Positions 1 through 9,471 of a stretch of DNA of 64,000 nucleotides are shown here, in pieces. The DNA is taken from the NCBI GenBank assembly GCA_024349765.1, contig AP026073.1, positions 2,294,001 to 2,358,000 of the forward strand. The letters run 5' to 3'. Position 1 is the stretch's first letter; each line of letters starts with the position of its first letter. This DNA is from Streptomyces nigrescens. GTDB taxonomy: Bacteria > Actinomycetota > Actinomycetes > Streptomycetales > Streptomycetaceae. Both the position numbers and the translations under genes were made by a program. The notes beneath the pieces were generated by a model. It did not search any database. It worked only from the letters and a program-made list of their open reading frames with translations, and was not told the DNA's origin.

Positions 1-2
1 CG

Positions 3-530
3 GGGCTGACCCGGTGCGGGGTCGGCGTGGTGGAAGGCGTGGCCGGGCGCCCGTTGACGATGGTGGGGGTCGGTGTGGTCCGTACCCCGGCCGACGCGGA
101 CGTCGCCCACCGTCTCGTCCTCATCGAGCGCGGCCTGGAGGAGTGGCTGGACCGCTACCGCCCCGAATACGTCGCGGTGGAGCGGGTGTTCAGCCAGCAC
201 AACGTCCGTACGGTCATGGGCACCGCCCAGGCCAGCGCGGTCGCCATGCTCTGCGCCGCGCGCCGCGGACTGCCGGTCGCGCTGCACACCCCCAGCGAGG
301 TCAAGGCCGCCGTCACCGGCTCGGGACGGGCCGACAAGGCCCAGGTCGGTGCGATGGTGACCCGGCTGCTGCGGCTCTCCGCCCCACCCAAACCGGCCGA
401 CGCCGCCGACGCCCTCGCCCTCGCCATCTGCCACATATGGCGCGCCCCCGCGGTCAACCGCCTCCAGGCGGCGCAGGCCGCCGCCCGCCGCACCCCCGCT
501 CCCGTACGCACGCCGAAGGGCACCCGATGA
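3..530 (+). CDS. ruvC: Crossover junction endodeoxyribonuclease RuvC (5' end outside window)
   Basis: RuvC cuts Holliday junctions symmetrically after RuvAB branch migration. The open frame enters from the left edge with [10 protein letters not shown], the stretch just after the first catalytic Asp of RuvC, so only the first few residues are missing. The catalytic Glu lies in [11 protein letters not shown] (about bases 171-203), and the C-terminal acidic pair is in [12 protein letters not shown] (about bases 397-432). 175 residues are visible. The stop overlaps the ruvA start (ATGA, 527-530), so translation is probably coupled. Family assignment is secure; the start cannot be judged here. Confidence 0.97.
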   Translation, partial: GLTRCGVGVVEGVAGRPLTMVGVGVVRTPADADVAHRLVLIERGLEEWLDRYRPEYVAVERVFSQHNVRTVMGTAQASAVAMLCAARRGLPVALHTPSEVKAAVTGSGRADKAQVGAMVTRLLRLSAPPKPADAADALALAICHIWRAPAVNRLQAAQAAARRTPAPVRTPKGTR

Positions 531-1147
531 TCGCCTTTGTCTCCGGCCCGGTCGCGGCCCTCGCCCCCGATGCCGCCGTCGTCGAGGTCGGCGGGATCGG
601 CATGGCCGTCCAGTGCACGCCGAACACCCTCTCCGGCCTGCGCGTCGGTGAGCCGGCCCGGCTCGCCACCTCCCTCGTAGTCCGCGAGGACTCGCTCACC
701 CTCTACGGCTTCGCCGACGACGACGAGCGGCAGACCTTCGAACTGCTGCAGACCGCCAGCGGCGTCGGTCCCCGGCTGGCTCAGGCCATGCTCGCGGTGC
801 ACTCCCCGGACGCGCTGCGGCTGGCGGTCGCCACCGGTGACGAGAAGGCGCTCACCGCCGTGCCCGGTATCGGCAAGAAGGGCGCGCAGAAGCTGCTGCT
901 GGAGCTGAAGGACCGGCTCGGCGAGCCGGTGGGCAGCCGTCGTCCGGCGGCGGCCGCCGCGGGCCCGGCCGGCTGGCGCGACCAGCTGCAGGCCGCCCTG
1001 ATCGGCCTCGGCTACGCCAGCAGGGAGGCGGACGAGGCGGTCGCCGCGGTCGCCCCGCAGGCCGAGGCCGCGGTCGCCGAGGGCGGCGCCCCGCAGGTGC
1101 CGCAGCTGCTCAAGGCCGCCCTGCAGACCCTCAACCGCGCCCGATGA
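527..1147 (+). CDS. ruvA: Holliday junction branch migration protein RuvA
   Basis: RuvA (206 aa) is the junction-binding tetramer that loads the RuvB motor. The N-terminal OB-fold begins MIAFVSGPV. Two helix-hairpin-helix motifs are visible, GVGPRLAQ (about 79-86) and GIGKKGAQ (about 114-121). An Ala/Gly-rich linker leads to the C-terminal RuvB-contacting domain ending in [14 protein letters not shown]. The ATG at 527 overlaps the ruvC stop and gives the usual family length. Confidence 0.98.
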   Translation: MIAFVSGPVAALAPDAAVVEVGGIGMAVQCTPNTLSGLRVGEPARLATSLVVREDSLTLYGFADDDERQTFELLQTASGVGPRLAQAMLAVHSPDALRLAVATGDEKALTAVPGIGKKGAQKLLLELKDRLGEPVGSRRPAAAAAGPAGWRDQLQAALIGLGYASREADEAVAAVAPQAEAAVAEGGAPQVPQLLKAALQTLNRAR

Positions 1148-1250
1148 CCGCCGCCGCGGGCCCCGCCGCGCGCCGTGAGCGCCGTCCGGGCCCGCGACCG
1201 TACGACCCGACCGGCGGCCCGGCCGCCCCGACCCCGCGAGGCATTCCGCA

Positions 1251-2339
1251 GTGAACTGGGACGACACCGCACCGTCCACCGACGACGCCGCCCCGGCCGG
1301 TCCCGACCGGCTGGTGGGCGCCGACGCGGACGGCGAGGACACCGCCGTCGAGGCCGCGCTGCGGCCCAAGGACCTCCAGGAGTTCGTCGGCCAGGAGCGG
1401 GTGCGCGAACAGCTCGACCTGGTCCTGCGCGCCGCCCGCGCCCGCGGCGCCACGGCCGACCACGTCCTGCTCTCCGGCGCGCCCGGTCTCGGCAAGACGA
1501 CCCTCTCGATGATCATCGCCGCCGAGATGGGCGCCCCGATCCGGATCACCTCCGGCCCCGCCATCCAGCACGCCGGCGACCTCGCCGCGATCCTCTCCTC
1601 CCTCCAGGAGGGCGAGGTGCTCTTCCTCGACGAGATCCACCGGATGTCCCGGCCCGCCGAGGAGATGCTCTACATGGCGATGGAGGACTTCCGCGTCGAC
1701 GTCATCGTCGGCAAGGGGCCGGGTGCCACCGCCATCCCGCTCGAACTTCCGCCGTTCACCCTGGTCGGCGCGACGACCCGGGCCGGTCTGCTGCCGCCCC
1801 CGCTGCGCGACCGCTTCGGCTTCACCGCCCACATGGAGTTCTACGCGCCCGAGGAGCTCCAGCGGGTCATCCACCGCTCGGCCGGCCTGCTCGACGTCGA
1901 GATAGAGCCGGACGGCGCCGCCGAGATCGCCGGCCGTTCCCGCGGCACGCCCCGGATCGCCAACCGCCTGCTGCGCCGGGTCCGCGACTACGCCCAGGTC
2001 AAGGCCGACGGCGTGATCACCCGCGAGATCGCCTCGCAGGCCCTGGGGGTCTACGAGGTCGACGCGCGCGGCCTGGACCGCCTCGACCGCGCGGTGCTCA
2101 CCGCCCTGCTCAAGCTGTTCGCCGGTGGCCCGGTGGGCCTGTCCACCCTGGCGGTGGCGGTGGGGGAGGAGCGCGAGACCGTCGAGGAGGTCGCCGAGCC
2201 GTTCCTCGTACGGGAGGGCCTGCTCGCCCGGACCCCGCGCGGCCGGATCGCCACCCCGGCGGCCTGGGCGCATCTGGACATGGTCCCGCCGCAGCACCAA
2301 GCGGGCGGAAACGGTCAGCAGGGCCTGTTCGGGGCGTGA
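1251..2339 (+). CDS. ruvB: Holliday junction branch migration ATPase RuvB
   Basis: RuvB (362 aa) is the hexameric AAA+ motor that drives branch migration. Walker A is GAPGLGKT (76-83), Walker B is FLDEIHR (about 124-130), and sensor 1 with the arginine-finger region is in [20 protein letters not shown]-terminal winged helix follows. A GTG start at 1251 gives MNWDD and an acidic N-terminal extension typical of actinobacterial RuvB. A gap of about 100 bases after ruvA shows no clear terminator, so the gene is probably cotranscribed with ruvCA. Confidence 0.98.
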   Translation: MNWDDTAPSTDDAAPAGPDRLVGADADGEDTAVEAALRPKDLQEFVGQERVREQLDLVLRAARARGATADHVLLSGAPGLGKTTLSMIIAAEMGAPIRITSGPAIQHAGDLAAILSSLQEGEVLFLDEIHRMSRPAEEMLYMAMEDFRVDVIVGKGPGATAIPLELPPFTLVGATTRAGLLPPPLRDRFGFTAHMEFYAPEELQRVIHRSAGLLDVEIEPDGAAEIAGRSRGTPRIANRLLRRVRDYAQVKADGVITREIASQALGVYEVDARGLDRLDRAVLTALLKLFAGGPVGLSTLAVAVGEERETVEEVAEPFLVREGLLARTPRGRIATPAAWAHLDMVPPQHQAGGNGQQGLFGA

Positions 2340-2386
2340 CGGCGCGGGGACTCGCCCGGGCAGGAACTGCGGTGCGATGCTGGGCG

Positions 2387-2416
2387 TTGTTCCACTGGTG
2401 GGGACTCGCTTAGACT
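2387..2416 (+). promoter_or_regulatory. Candidate HrdB-type promoter for yajC-secDF
   Basis: A -35-like TTGTTC (2387-2392) is separated by 18 bases from a -10-like TAGACT (2411-2416), about 85 bases upstream of the yajC start. This matches the streptomycete vegetative consensus well. It sits after the ruvB stop, so secDF-apt may be transcribed independently of ruv. Not experimentally supported here. Confidence 0.45.
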
Positions 2417-2501
2417 CCGCCGATGCCGTCCGTAGGGGCCGGCATACCACCCCCGCTATATGAGGCCGCGGATGCGCGGTCGTGCGAAGGATCTCCGTCC
2501 C

Positions 2502-3059
2502 GTGCCCAACATCGTCTCTCTCCTCCCCTTCATCGTCCTCATCGGGGCCATGTTCCTGATGACGCGGTCCGCCAAGAAGAAGCAGCAGGCGGCCGCGGAG
2601 ATGCGCAATCAGATGCAGCCGGGCGCCGGCGTGCGCACGATCGGTGGCATGTACGCCACCGTCAAGGAGGTCCACGAGGACACCGTCCTCCTGGAGGTCG
2701 CCCCCGGCGTGCACGCCATCTACGCCAAGAACGCCATCGGCGCAGTGCTCGCGGACGAGGAGTACAACCGCATCCTGGACGGTGCCGACCCGATCCACGC
2801 CGAGGAGACCGTCGTCCCGGACGACGCCTCGTCGCTGACCGGCGACACCGCCGGCGAAGCCACCGAAACGGGTGACAAGGCCGACAAGATCGACCTCGGC
2901 AAGGCCGCGACGCCGGCCGACGCCGAGCCCGCCGCCGAGAAGCCCGCGGCCGACGAGACCGCGGCCGGCAAGGAAACCAAAGACGCCGGGGACGGCGCCA
3001 AGGCCGACGCGGACGCCGCCGAGAAGGACAAGAAGGCCGGCGGCAACGACGCGAAGTAG
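2502..3059 (+). CDS. yajC: Preprotein translocase accessory subunit YajC
   Basis: YajC associates with SecDF in the membrane. The GTG start at 2502 gives MPNIVSLLPFIVL, 185 aa, with GAAGGA about 10 bases upstream; an ATG at 2460 would add 14 residues of non-family sequence. One N-terminal membrane helix (about 5-23) is followed by the soluble YajC core, RTIGGMYATVKEV. The tail (from about 105) is a long Ala/Asp/Glu/Lys-rich low-complexity extension, a feature of streptomycete YajC. It lies upstream of secD and secF, the usual neighbours. Confidence 0.93.
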   Translation: MPNIVSLLPFIVLIGAMFLMTRSAKKKQQAAAEMRNQMQPGAGVRTIGGMYATVKEVHEDTVLLEVAPGVHAIYAKNAIGAVLADEEYNRILDGADPIHAEETVVPDDASSLTGDTAGEATETGDKADKIDLGKAATPADAEPAAEKPAADETAAGKETKDAGDGAKADADAAEKDKKAGGNDAK

Positions 3060-3069
3060 TCCCTCCCAC

Positions 3070-3109
3070 GGAACCGCGGAGCACGCGTCGAGGCGTGCAC
3101 CGCGGTTCC
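3070..3109 (+). terminator. Hairpin between yajC and secD
   Basis: GGAACCGCGG (3070-3079) and GCACGC pair with GCGTGC and CCGCGGTTCC (3100-3109) around a small loop, giving a 16-base-pair stem with one mismatch. There is no T-run. It may attenuate read-through from yajC into secD or stabilise the upstream message 3' end. Confidence 0.55.
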
Positions 3110-3209
3110 GGGACGGTCTAGGCTCCGGCGGGGGGCAGGTCCCCACAACACTTCGTGGCCGCTCGGCCGATACCCCAGGCCGAGGGGTTGGACAGGGAGA
3201 ATCGAGAAG

Positions 3210-4961
3210 GTGGCAGCACCGAAAAAGGGCCGCAGGGCGCCCGCGGGCCAGGGGCATCCGGGCCGCACGCTGATCCTGGTCCTGCTCGCGATGGCGGGGC
3301 TGATCGGAGGCATGTTCTACTCCGGCACGCTGACGCCCCGGCTGGGCATCGACCTGGCCGGCGGCACCAGCTTCACGCTCCAGGCCGAGAACATGCCGGG
3401 CAAGCCCAACGCGATCAACGAGACCAACATGAAGACCGCCGCCGACATCATGGACCGGCGGGTCAACGGTCTGGGCGTCTCCGAGACCGAGGTCCAGACG
3501 CAGGGCACCAACCACATCATCGTGAACATCCCCCGGGGGACGAACGCGAAGCAGGCCCGCCAGCAGGTCGGCACCACCGCTCAGCTCGGCTTCCGGCCGG
3601 TGCTGACCACCACCGTGGGTACGAAGACCCCCGAGCCCAAGCCCAGCCCCTCGCAGAGCGGCAAGAACGCCAAGGGCAAGGGCGGCGAGCAGGCCGGCAG
3701 CCAGCAGCACGCCTCGTCCTCGGCGACCCCCGGGGCGAAGCCCACGACGCAGGGCCGCGCCGTCACGGACTCCCTGAAGAAGGCGCCGTCCGCCAAGCCC
3801 ACCCCCTCGGGCTCGGCCAAGCCGTCCACGCCTCCGGCCCCCGGTGGTGACCAGATCCCGCCGGCCCTCCAGAAGCGGCTGAACGCCCTGGACTGCTCGA
3901 CCAAGCAGGGCCGCGCCGCCGCCGGTGAGCAGGCCGCCGCGACCAAGCCCTCCGACCCCGTCGTGGCCTGCAACACCGAGGGCACGCAGAAGTACGTGCT
4001 CGGCCCGGTGGGCGTCGAGGGCACGGACGTCAAGGGCGCCAAGGCCGTCTTCGACAGCCAGCAGGGCCAGGGCTGGATCGTCCAGATGGACTTCACCTCC
4101 GACGGTGGCAAGAAGTTCGCGGACATCACCGGAAAGCTCGCCACGAAGGCGCCGCCGCAGAACCAGTTCGCGATCGTCCTGGACGGCGCGGTGGTCTCCG
4201 ACCCGCGGGTCAGCGAGCGGCTCAACGGCGGCAACGCGACCATCTCCGGTGGCTTCACCCAGCAGTCCGCGCAGGACCTGGGCAACATGCTCTCCTACGG
4301 TGCGCTGCCGCTGTCCTTCAAGATCGTCGACGAGACCACGGTCACCGCGGCGCTCGGCGGTGAGCAGCTGCACGCCGGTCTGATCGCCGGCGCGATCGGG
4401 CTGGGGCTGGTCGTCATCTACCTCGTCGCCTACTACCGGGGCCTGGCGCTGGTCGCGCTGGCGAGCCTGTGCGTCTCGGCGATCCTGACGTACGCGCTCA
4501 TGACGCTGCTCGGACCGGCCATCCAGTTCGCCCTGAACCTCCCGGCGGTCTGCGGCGCCATCGTCGCCATCGGCATCACCGCCGACTCGTTCATCGTCTA
4601 CTTCGAACGCATCCGGGACGAGATCCGCGAGGGCCGCACCCTGCGTCCGGCCGTCGAGCGCGGCTGGCCGCGGGCCCGCCGGACGATCCTGGTCTCCGAC
4701 TTCGTGTCGTTCCTGGCCGCCGCGGTGCTGTTCATCGTCACCGTCGGCAAGGTCCAGGGCTTCGCGTTCACGCTCGGCCTGACCACCCTGCTCGACGTCG
4801 TCGTGGTCTTCTGCTTCACCAAGCCGCTGATGACGCTGCTGGCCCGCCGGAAGTTCTTCGCCGACGGACACTCCTGGTCCGGCCTCGACCCCAAGCGCCT
4901 GGGCGCCAAGCCGCCGCTGCGCCGTCGTCGCACCGCCCCCACCCAGACGAAGGAGGCGTGA
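3210..4961 (+). CDS. secD: Protein translocase subunit SecD
   Basis: SecD (583 aa) with SecF uses proton motive force to complete protein export. A GTG at 3210 follows GAGAAGG. A first membrane helix (about 23-40) precedes the P1 periplasmic-type domain. LGIDLAGGTSF and the C-terminal five-helix RND-type bundle (about 385-560, with GITADSFIVYFERIRDE) are clear. A Lys/Pro/Ser-rich low-complexity insert of roughly 85 residues (about 130-215) interrupts the extracytoplasmic part, as in other actinobacterial SecD. The stop is one base from the secF ATG, with AAGGAGG in between serving secF. Confidence 0.97.
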   Translation: MAAPKKGRRAPAGQGHPGRTLILVLLAMAGLIGGMFYSGTLTPRLGIDLAGGTSFTLQAENMPGKPNAINETNMKTAADIMDRRVNGLGVSETEVQTQGTNHIIVNIPRGTNAKQARQQVGTTAQLGFRPVLTTTVGTKTPEPKPSPSQSGKNAKGKGGEQAGSQQHASSSATPGAKPTTQGRAVTDSLKKAPSAKPTPSGSAKPSTPPAPGGDQIPPALQKRLNALDCSTKQGRAAAGEQAAATKPSDPVVACNTEGTQKYVLGPVGVEGTDVKGAKAVFDSQQGQGWIVQMDFTSDGGKKFADITGKLATKAPPQNQFAIVLDGAVVSDPRVSERLNGGNATISGGFTQQSAQDLGNMLSYGALPLSFKIVDETTVTAALGGEQLHAGLIAGAIGLGLVVIYLVAYYRGLALVALASLCVSAILTYALMTLLGPAIQFALNLPAVCGAIVAIGITADSFIVYFERIRDEIREGRTLRPAVERGWPRARRTILVSDFVSFLAAAVLFIVTVGKVQGFAFTLGLTTLLDVVVVFCFTKPLMTLLARRKFFADGHSWSGLDPKRLGAKPPLRRRRTAPTQTKEA

Positions 4962-4962
4962 G

Positions 4963-6078
4963 ATGTCCAAGCTCGGAAGCATCGGCGCCCGGCTCTACCG
5001 CGGTGAGGTCGGCTACGACTTCATCGGCAAGCGGAAGATCTGGTACGGCATCTCGATCCTCATCACCATCACGGCCATCGTCGGCCTGGCGGTGCGCGGT
5101 CTGAACATGGGCATCGAGTTCTCCGGCGGCGCGGTCTTCTCGACCCCGAAGACCTCGGTGTCGACCGCGGAGGCGCAGGCCCAGGCCCAGTCCGCGTCCG
5201 GCGGTCACCAGGCCGTGGTGCAGAAGCTCGGCGACGGCGCGCTGCGGATCCAGATCGGCGGTCTGGACACCCAGCAGGCGGTGCCGGTCCAGGAGCAGCT
5301 CGCCAAGGAACTGAAGATCCCGGTCAAGGACGTCAACACCCAGCTGGTCGGCCCGAGTTGGGGCGAGGAGATCGCCAACAAGGCCTGGCTGGGCCTGGGC
5401 ATCTTCATGGTCCTGGTGGTGCTCTACCTGGCCATCGCCTTCGAGTGGCGGATGGCGCTGGCCGCGCTGATCGCGCTGATCCACGACCTCACGATCACGG
5501 TCGGCGTCTACGCCCTGGTCGGCTTCGAGGTCACCCCGGGCACGGTCATCGGTCTGCTGACGATCCTCGGCTACTCGCTGTACGACACGGTCGTCGTCTT
5601 CGACAGCCTCAAGGAAGCCTCCAAGGACATCACCAAGCAGACCCGCTTCACGTACAGCGAGATCGCCAACCGCTCGATCAACGGCACGCTGGTGCGGTCC
5701 ATCAACACCACCGTCGTGGCGCTGCTCCCGGTCGCCGGTCTGCTGTTCGTCGGCGGCGGTCTGCTGGGCGCGGGCATGCTCAACGACATCTCGCTGGCCC
5801 TGTTCGTCGGTCTCGCCGCCGGTGCGTACTCCTCGATCTTCATCGCGACCCCGCTGGTCACCGACCTGAAGAACCGCGAGCCGGAGATGAAGGCGCTGGC
5901 CAAGCGGGTCAAGGCCAAGCGCGCCGCGGCCGCCGCCAAGGCCGCGAGCCAGGAGGACGCCCAGGAGGCGCCCGAGGGCGCGGCGGACGGTGAGGACGGC
6001 CCCGCGGTCGTCGGCCCCCGCCATCAGCCCGCCGCCCGCAACCGCGGACGCGGCCGCCCGTCGGGCAAGCGCCGATGA
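4963..6078 (+). CDS. secF: Protein translocase subunit SecF
   Basis: SecF (371 aa) is the partner of SecD. The N-terminal helix (about 25-46) is followed by GIEFSGGAVF, the SecF counterpart of the SecD GIDLAGG motif. Five further helices follow, with LGYSLYDTVVVFDSLKE and INTTVVALLPVAGLL. The tail after about 310 is charged and Ala/Lys/Arg-rich, presumably cytoplasmic. AAGGAGG (4949-4955) precedes the ATG. The stop overlaps the apt start (ATGA). Confidence 0.97.
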   Translation: MSKLGSIGARLYRGEVGYDFIGKRKIWYGISILITITAIVGLAVRGLNMGIEFSGGAVFSTPKTSVSTAEAQAQAQSASGGHQAVVQKLGDGALRIQIGGLDTQQAVPVQEQLAKELKIPVKDVNTQLVGPSWGEEIANKAWLGLGIFMVLVVLYLAIAFEWRMALAALIALIHDLTITVGVYALVGFEVTPGTVIGLLTILGYSLYDTVVVFDSLKEASKDITKQTRFTYSEIANRSINGTLVRSINTTVVALLPVAGLLFVGGGLLGAGMLNDISLALFVGLAAGAYSSIFIATPLVTDLKNREPEMKALAKRVKAKRAAAAAKAASQEDAQEAPEGAADGEDGPAVVGPRHQPAARNRGRGRPSGKRR

Positions 6079-6623
6079 GCGCCCCCGCAGCCCTGCGGGA
6101 GCTGCTGCTGAGCAGGATCGCGGATGTGCCGGACTATCCCAAGCCGGGCGTGATGTTCAAGGACATCACCCCGCTGCTCGCCGATCCGGCGGCCTTCGGC
6201 GCGCTCACCGACGCCCTCGCCGGGCTGTGCGAGCGGCACGGCGCCGACAAGGTCGTGGGCCTGGAGGCGCGCGGGTTCATACTCGCCGCCCCGGTCGCGG
6301 TCCGGGCCGGCCTCGGCTTCGTACCCGTCCGCAAGGCCGGCAAGCTGCCCGGCACGACGCTCGGGCAGTCCTACGAGCTGGAGTACGGCACCGCCGAGAT
6401 CGAGATGCACGCCGATGCGCTGAAGCCGGGGGAGCGGGTGCTGGTGATCGACGACGTGCTGGCCACCGGCGGCACCGCCGACGCCTCGCTCCAGCTGATC
6501 CGCCGGGCCGGCGCCGAGGTCGCGGGCGTCGCGGTGCTGATGGAGCTCGGTTTCCTCGCCGGGCGGCAGCGCCTGGAGCCGGGCCTGAAGGGCGCTCCGC
6601 TGGAGGCGCTGATCACGGTCTGA
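6075..6623 (+). CDS. apt: Adenine phosphoribosyltransferase
   Basis: Converts adenine and PRPP to AMP in purine salvage. 182 aa. The PRPP-binding signature VLVIDDVLATGGT is at 122-134, and DYPKPGVMFKDITPLL near the N-terminus is typical of APRT. It is translationally coupled to secF by an ATGA overlap and is followed by a strong hairpin, so it closes this transcription unit. The secDF-apt-relA order is conserved in actinobacteria. Confidence 0.97.
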   Translation: MSAPAALRELLLSRIADVPDYPKPGVMFKDITPLLADPAAFGALTDALAGLCERHGADKVVGLEARGFILAAPVAVRAGLGFVPVRKAGKLPGTTLGQSYELEYGTAEIEMHADALKPGERVLVIDDVLATGGTADASLQLIRRAGAEVAGVAVLMELGFLAGRQRLEPGLKGAPLEALITV

Positions 6624-6648
6624 CCAGGCCACCGCATACGCTGGACAA

Positions 6649-6682
6649 GCAGGGGCATCCGGAACAATCCGGGTGCCCCTGC
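6649..6682 (+). terminator. Terminator hairpin after apt
   Basis: GCAGGGGCATCCGGA and TCCGGGTGCCCCTGC form a nearly perfect 14-15 base-pair stem around ACAA, 25 bases after the apt stop. No T-run follows, as is common in streptomycetes. Confidence 0.75.
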
Positions 6683-6795
6683 TGCTGTGTCATGTACGTA
6701 CCCATGGCCGCGCGGCGGCGGCCGCCCCGGGATCGATACCATGGCACCCCGGCCTGTTCGAGGGCCTGGGGTCCGGAACCGCTTGAGGAGTGCTC

Positions 6796-9405
6796 TTGCC
6801 AGACGAGGCCCAGCCGCTCTCCCCCGGACTGCGTCCGGCGGGATCCCATGCCGCGCGCCCGGACGAGCCGAAGCCCGCGACCGGGGCTTCCCCGGACGCG
6901 CCCCGGCCCGAGCGGCACGGCGCGACCCCCGAGGGCACCGGACGGTCCGGGACCGCGGCCCCCGCCGACCGGCCCCGCCCCGCGCCCAAGCCGGGACCCG
7001 CCGCCGCCTCGCCCCGCCCCGCGGCCGCCCCGGCCCGCGCCCCCAAGCCCCCGGCCAAGGCCGACCAGCCCGCCGCGGCGAAGCCGCTGCCGGCCGCACC
7101 GGCCGGCCGCTCCGGCTCCCCGAACCGCGTACGGGCCCGCCTCGCCCGCCTCGGCGTGCAGCGCTCCAGTCCGTACAACCCGGTGCTCGAACCGCTGCTG
7201 CGGGCCGTCCGCGGCAACGACCCCAAGATCGAGACGGGCACGCTGCGCCAGATCGAGCGCGCCTATCAGGTCGCCGAGCGCTGGCACCGCGGCCAGAAGC
7301 GCAAGAGCGGCGACCCGTACATCACCCACCCGCTCGCCGTCACCACGATCCTCGCCGAGCTCGGCATGGACCCGGCGACGCTGATGGCCGGCCTGCTGCA
7401 CGACACCGTCGAGGACACCGAGTACGGCCTGGAGCAGCTGCGGGGCGACTTCGGCGACCAGGTCGCGCTGCTGGTCGACGGCGTCACCAAGCTCGACCGG
7501 GTCAAGTTCGGCGAGGCCGCGCAGGCCGAGACGGTCCGCAAGATGGTCGTCGCCATGGCCAAGGACCCGCGCGTCCTGGTCATCAAGCTCGCCGACCGGC
7601 TGCACAACATGCGCACCATGCGCTACCTCAAGCGGGAGAAGCAGGAGAAGAAGGCCCGCGAGACGCTGGAGATCTACGCTCCGCTCGCCCACCGCCTGGG
7701 CATGAACACCATCAAGTGGGAGCTGGAGGACCTCGCCTTCGCGATCCTCTACCCCAAGATGTACGACGAGATCGTGCGGCTGGTCGCCGAGCGGGCGCCC
7801 AAGCGGGACGAGTACCTCGCGATAGTGACCGACGAGGTCCAGGCCGATCTGCGCGCCGCCCGCATCAAGGCCACCGTCACCGGCCGCCCCAAGCACTACT
7901 ACAGCGTCTACCAGAAGATGATCGTGCGCGGCCGCGACTTCGCCGAGATCTACGACCTGGTGGGCATCCGCGTCCTCGTCGACACCGTCCGCGACTGCTA
8001 CGCCGCCCTCGGCACCATCCACGCGCGGTGGAACCCGGTCCCCGGCCGGTTCAAGGACTACATCGCGATGCCGAAGTTCAACATGTACCAGTCGCTGCAC
8101 ACGACCGTGATCGGCCCCAGCGGCAAGCCCGTCGAGCTCCAGATCCGCACGTTCGACATGCACCGCCGCGCCGAGTACGGCATCGCCGCCCACTGGAAGT
8201 ACAAGCAGGAGGCGGTGGCCGGCGCGTCCAAGGTCCGCACGGACGTGCCGAAGAACGCCGGCAAGGGCCAGGAAACCGTCAACGACATGGCCTGGCTGCG
8301 GCAGCTGCTCGACTGGCAGAAGGAGACCGAGGACCCCGGCGAGTTCCTGGAGTCGCTGCGCTTCGACCTGTCCCGCAACGAGGTCTTCGTCTTCACGCCC
8401 AAGGGCGACGTGATAGCGCTGCCGGCCGGTGCCACGCCCGTCGACTTCGCCTACGCGGTGCACACCGAGGTCGGCCACCGCACGATAGGCGCCCGGGTCA
8501 ACGGCCGGCTGGTCCCGCTCGAATCGACCCTGGACAACGGCGACCTGGTGGAGGTCTTCACCTCCAAGGCAACGGGCGCCGGGCCCTCCCGTGACTGGCT
8601 CGGCTTCGTCAAGTCCCCGCGTGCCCGCAACAAGATCCGCGGCTGGTTCTCCAAGGAGCGCCGCGACGAGGCCATCGAGCAGGGCAAGGACGCCATCGCG
8701 CGCGCCATGCGCAAGCAGAACCTGCCGATCCAGCGGATCCTGACCGGCGACTCCCTGGTGACGCTCGCGCACGAGATGCGCTACCCGGACATCTCCTCGC
8801 TCTACGCCGCGATCGGCGAGGGCCACGTCGCCGCGGCGGGCGTCGTCCAGAAGCTGGTGCAGGCGCTCGGCGGGCAGGACGAGGCCACCGAGGACATCGC
8901 CGAGTCCACCCCGATCCGGCCGCGCTCCAAGCGCCGCTCCAGCGCCGACCCGGGCGTGGTCGTCAAGGGCGTCGACGACGTGTGGGTGAAGCTGGCCCGC
9001 TGCTGCACGCCGGTCCCGGGCGACCCCATCATCGGCTTCGTCACCCGCGGCAGCGGCGTCTCGGTGCACCGCGCCGACTGCCTCAACGTCGACTCGCTGT
9101 CCCGGCAGCCGGAACGGATCCTGGACGTCGAGTGGGCGCCCACCCAGTCCTCGGTCTTCCTGGTCGCCATCCAGGTCGAGGCGCTGGACCGCTCCCGGCT
9201 GCTGTCGGACGTCACCCGGGTCCTGTCCGACCAGCACGTCAACATCCTCTCGGCGGCCGTCCAGACCTCCCGCGACCGCGTCGCCACCTCCCGCTTCACC
9301 TTCGAGATGGGCGACCCCAAGCACCTCGGCCACGTCCTGAAGGCCGTACGGGGTGTGGAGGGCGTGTACGACGTCTACCGCGTGACCTCGGCGCGCAGGC
9401 CGTAA
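6796..9405 (+). CDS. relA: Bifunctional (p)ppGpp synthetase/hydrolase (RelA/SpoT homologue)
   Basis: Makes and degrades the stringent-response alarmone (p)ppGpp. 869 aa from the TTG at 6796, which has GAGGAG 5 bases upstream; a GTG at 6790 would overlap that ribosome site. The first 110 residues are Pro/Ala-rich and probably disordered. The HD hydrolase domain has [13 protein letters not shown] and LLHDTVEDT (about 178-208). The synthetase domain contains [11 protein letters not shown], whose RFKD fits the RXKD form of bifunctional enzymes rather than the EXDD of RelA-only enzymes. TGS (about 540-600) and a C-terminal ACT domain complete the architecture. Confidence 0.96.
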   Translation: MPDEAQPLSPGLRPAGSHAARPDEPKPATGASPDAPRPERHGATPEGTGRSGTAAPADRPRPAPKPGPAAASPRPAAAPARAPKPPAKADQPAAAKPLPAAPAGRSGSPNRVRARLARLGVQRSSPYNPVLEPLLRAVRGNDPKIETGTLRQIERAYQVAERWHRGQKRKSGDPYITHPLAVTTILAELGMDPATLMAGLLHDTVEDTEYGLEQLRGDFGDQVALLVDGVTKLDRVKFGEAAQAETVRKMVVAMAKDPRVLVIKLADRLHNMRTMRYLKREKQEKKARETLEIYAPLAHRLGMNTIKWELEDLAFAILYPKMYDEIVRLVAERAPKRDEYLAIVTDEVQADLRAARIKATVTGRPKHYYSVYQKMIVRGRDFAEIYDLVGIRVLVDTVRDCYAALGTIHARWNPVPGRFKDYIAMPKFNMYQSLHTTVIGPSGKPVELQIRTFDMHRRAEYGIAAHWKYKQEAVAGASKVRTDVPKNAGKGQETVNDMAWLRQLLDWQKETEDPGEFLESLRFDLSRNEVFVFTPKGDVIALPAGATPVDFAYAVHTEVGHRTIGARVNGRLVPLESTLDNGDLVEVFTSKATGAGPSRDWLGFVKSPRARNKIRGWFSKERRDEAIEQGKDAIARAMRKQNLPIQRILTGDSLVTLAHEMRYPDISSLYAAIGEGHVAAAGVVQKLVQALGGQDEATEDIAESTPIRPRSKRRSSADPGVVVKGVDDVWVKLARCCTPVPGDPIIGFVTRGSGVSVHRADCLNVDSLSRQPERILDVEWAPTQSSVFLVAIQVEALDRSRLLSDVTRVLSDQHVNILSAAVQTSRDRVATSRFTFEMGDPKHLGHVLKAVRGVEGVYDVYRVTSARRP

Positions 9406-9416
9406 CGCCACGGACA

Positions 9417-9456
9417 CGAGGAGGGCCCCGGTACCTGGGTACCGGGGCCCTCCTCG
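9417..9456. terminator. Bidirectional terminator between relA and the DUF349 gene
   Basis: CGAGGAGGGCCCCGGTA pairs perfectly with TACCGGGGCCCTCCTCG. It sits 12 bases after the relA stop and 16 bases beyond the convergent DUF349 stop, so it can serve both genes. Confidence 0.8.
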
Positions 9457-9471
9457 TACGCGGGACCTCGC

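Noticed and set aside
1131-4982. Very long open frame on the - strand opposite ruvB-secD (and similar ones opposite relA, alaS, carB)
   Set aside because: These are shadows of high-GC third-position bias; their predicted proteins are low-complexity Arg/Gly/Ala/Asp sequence without domains.
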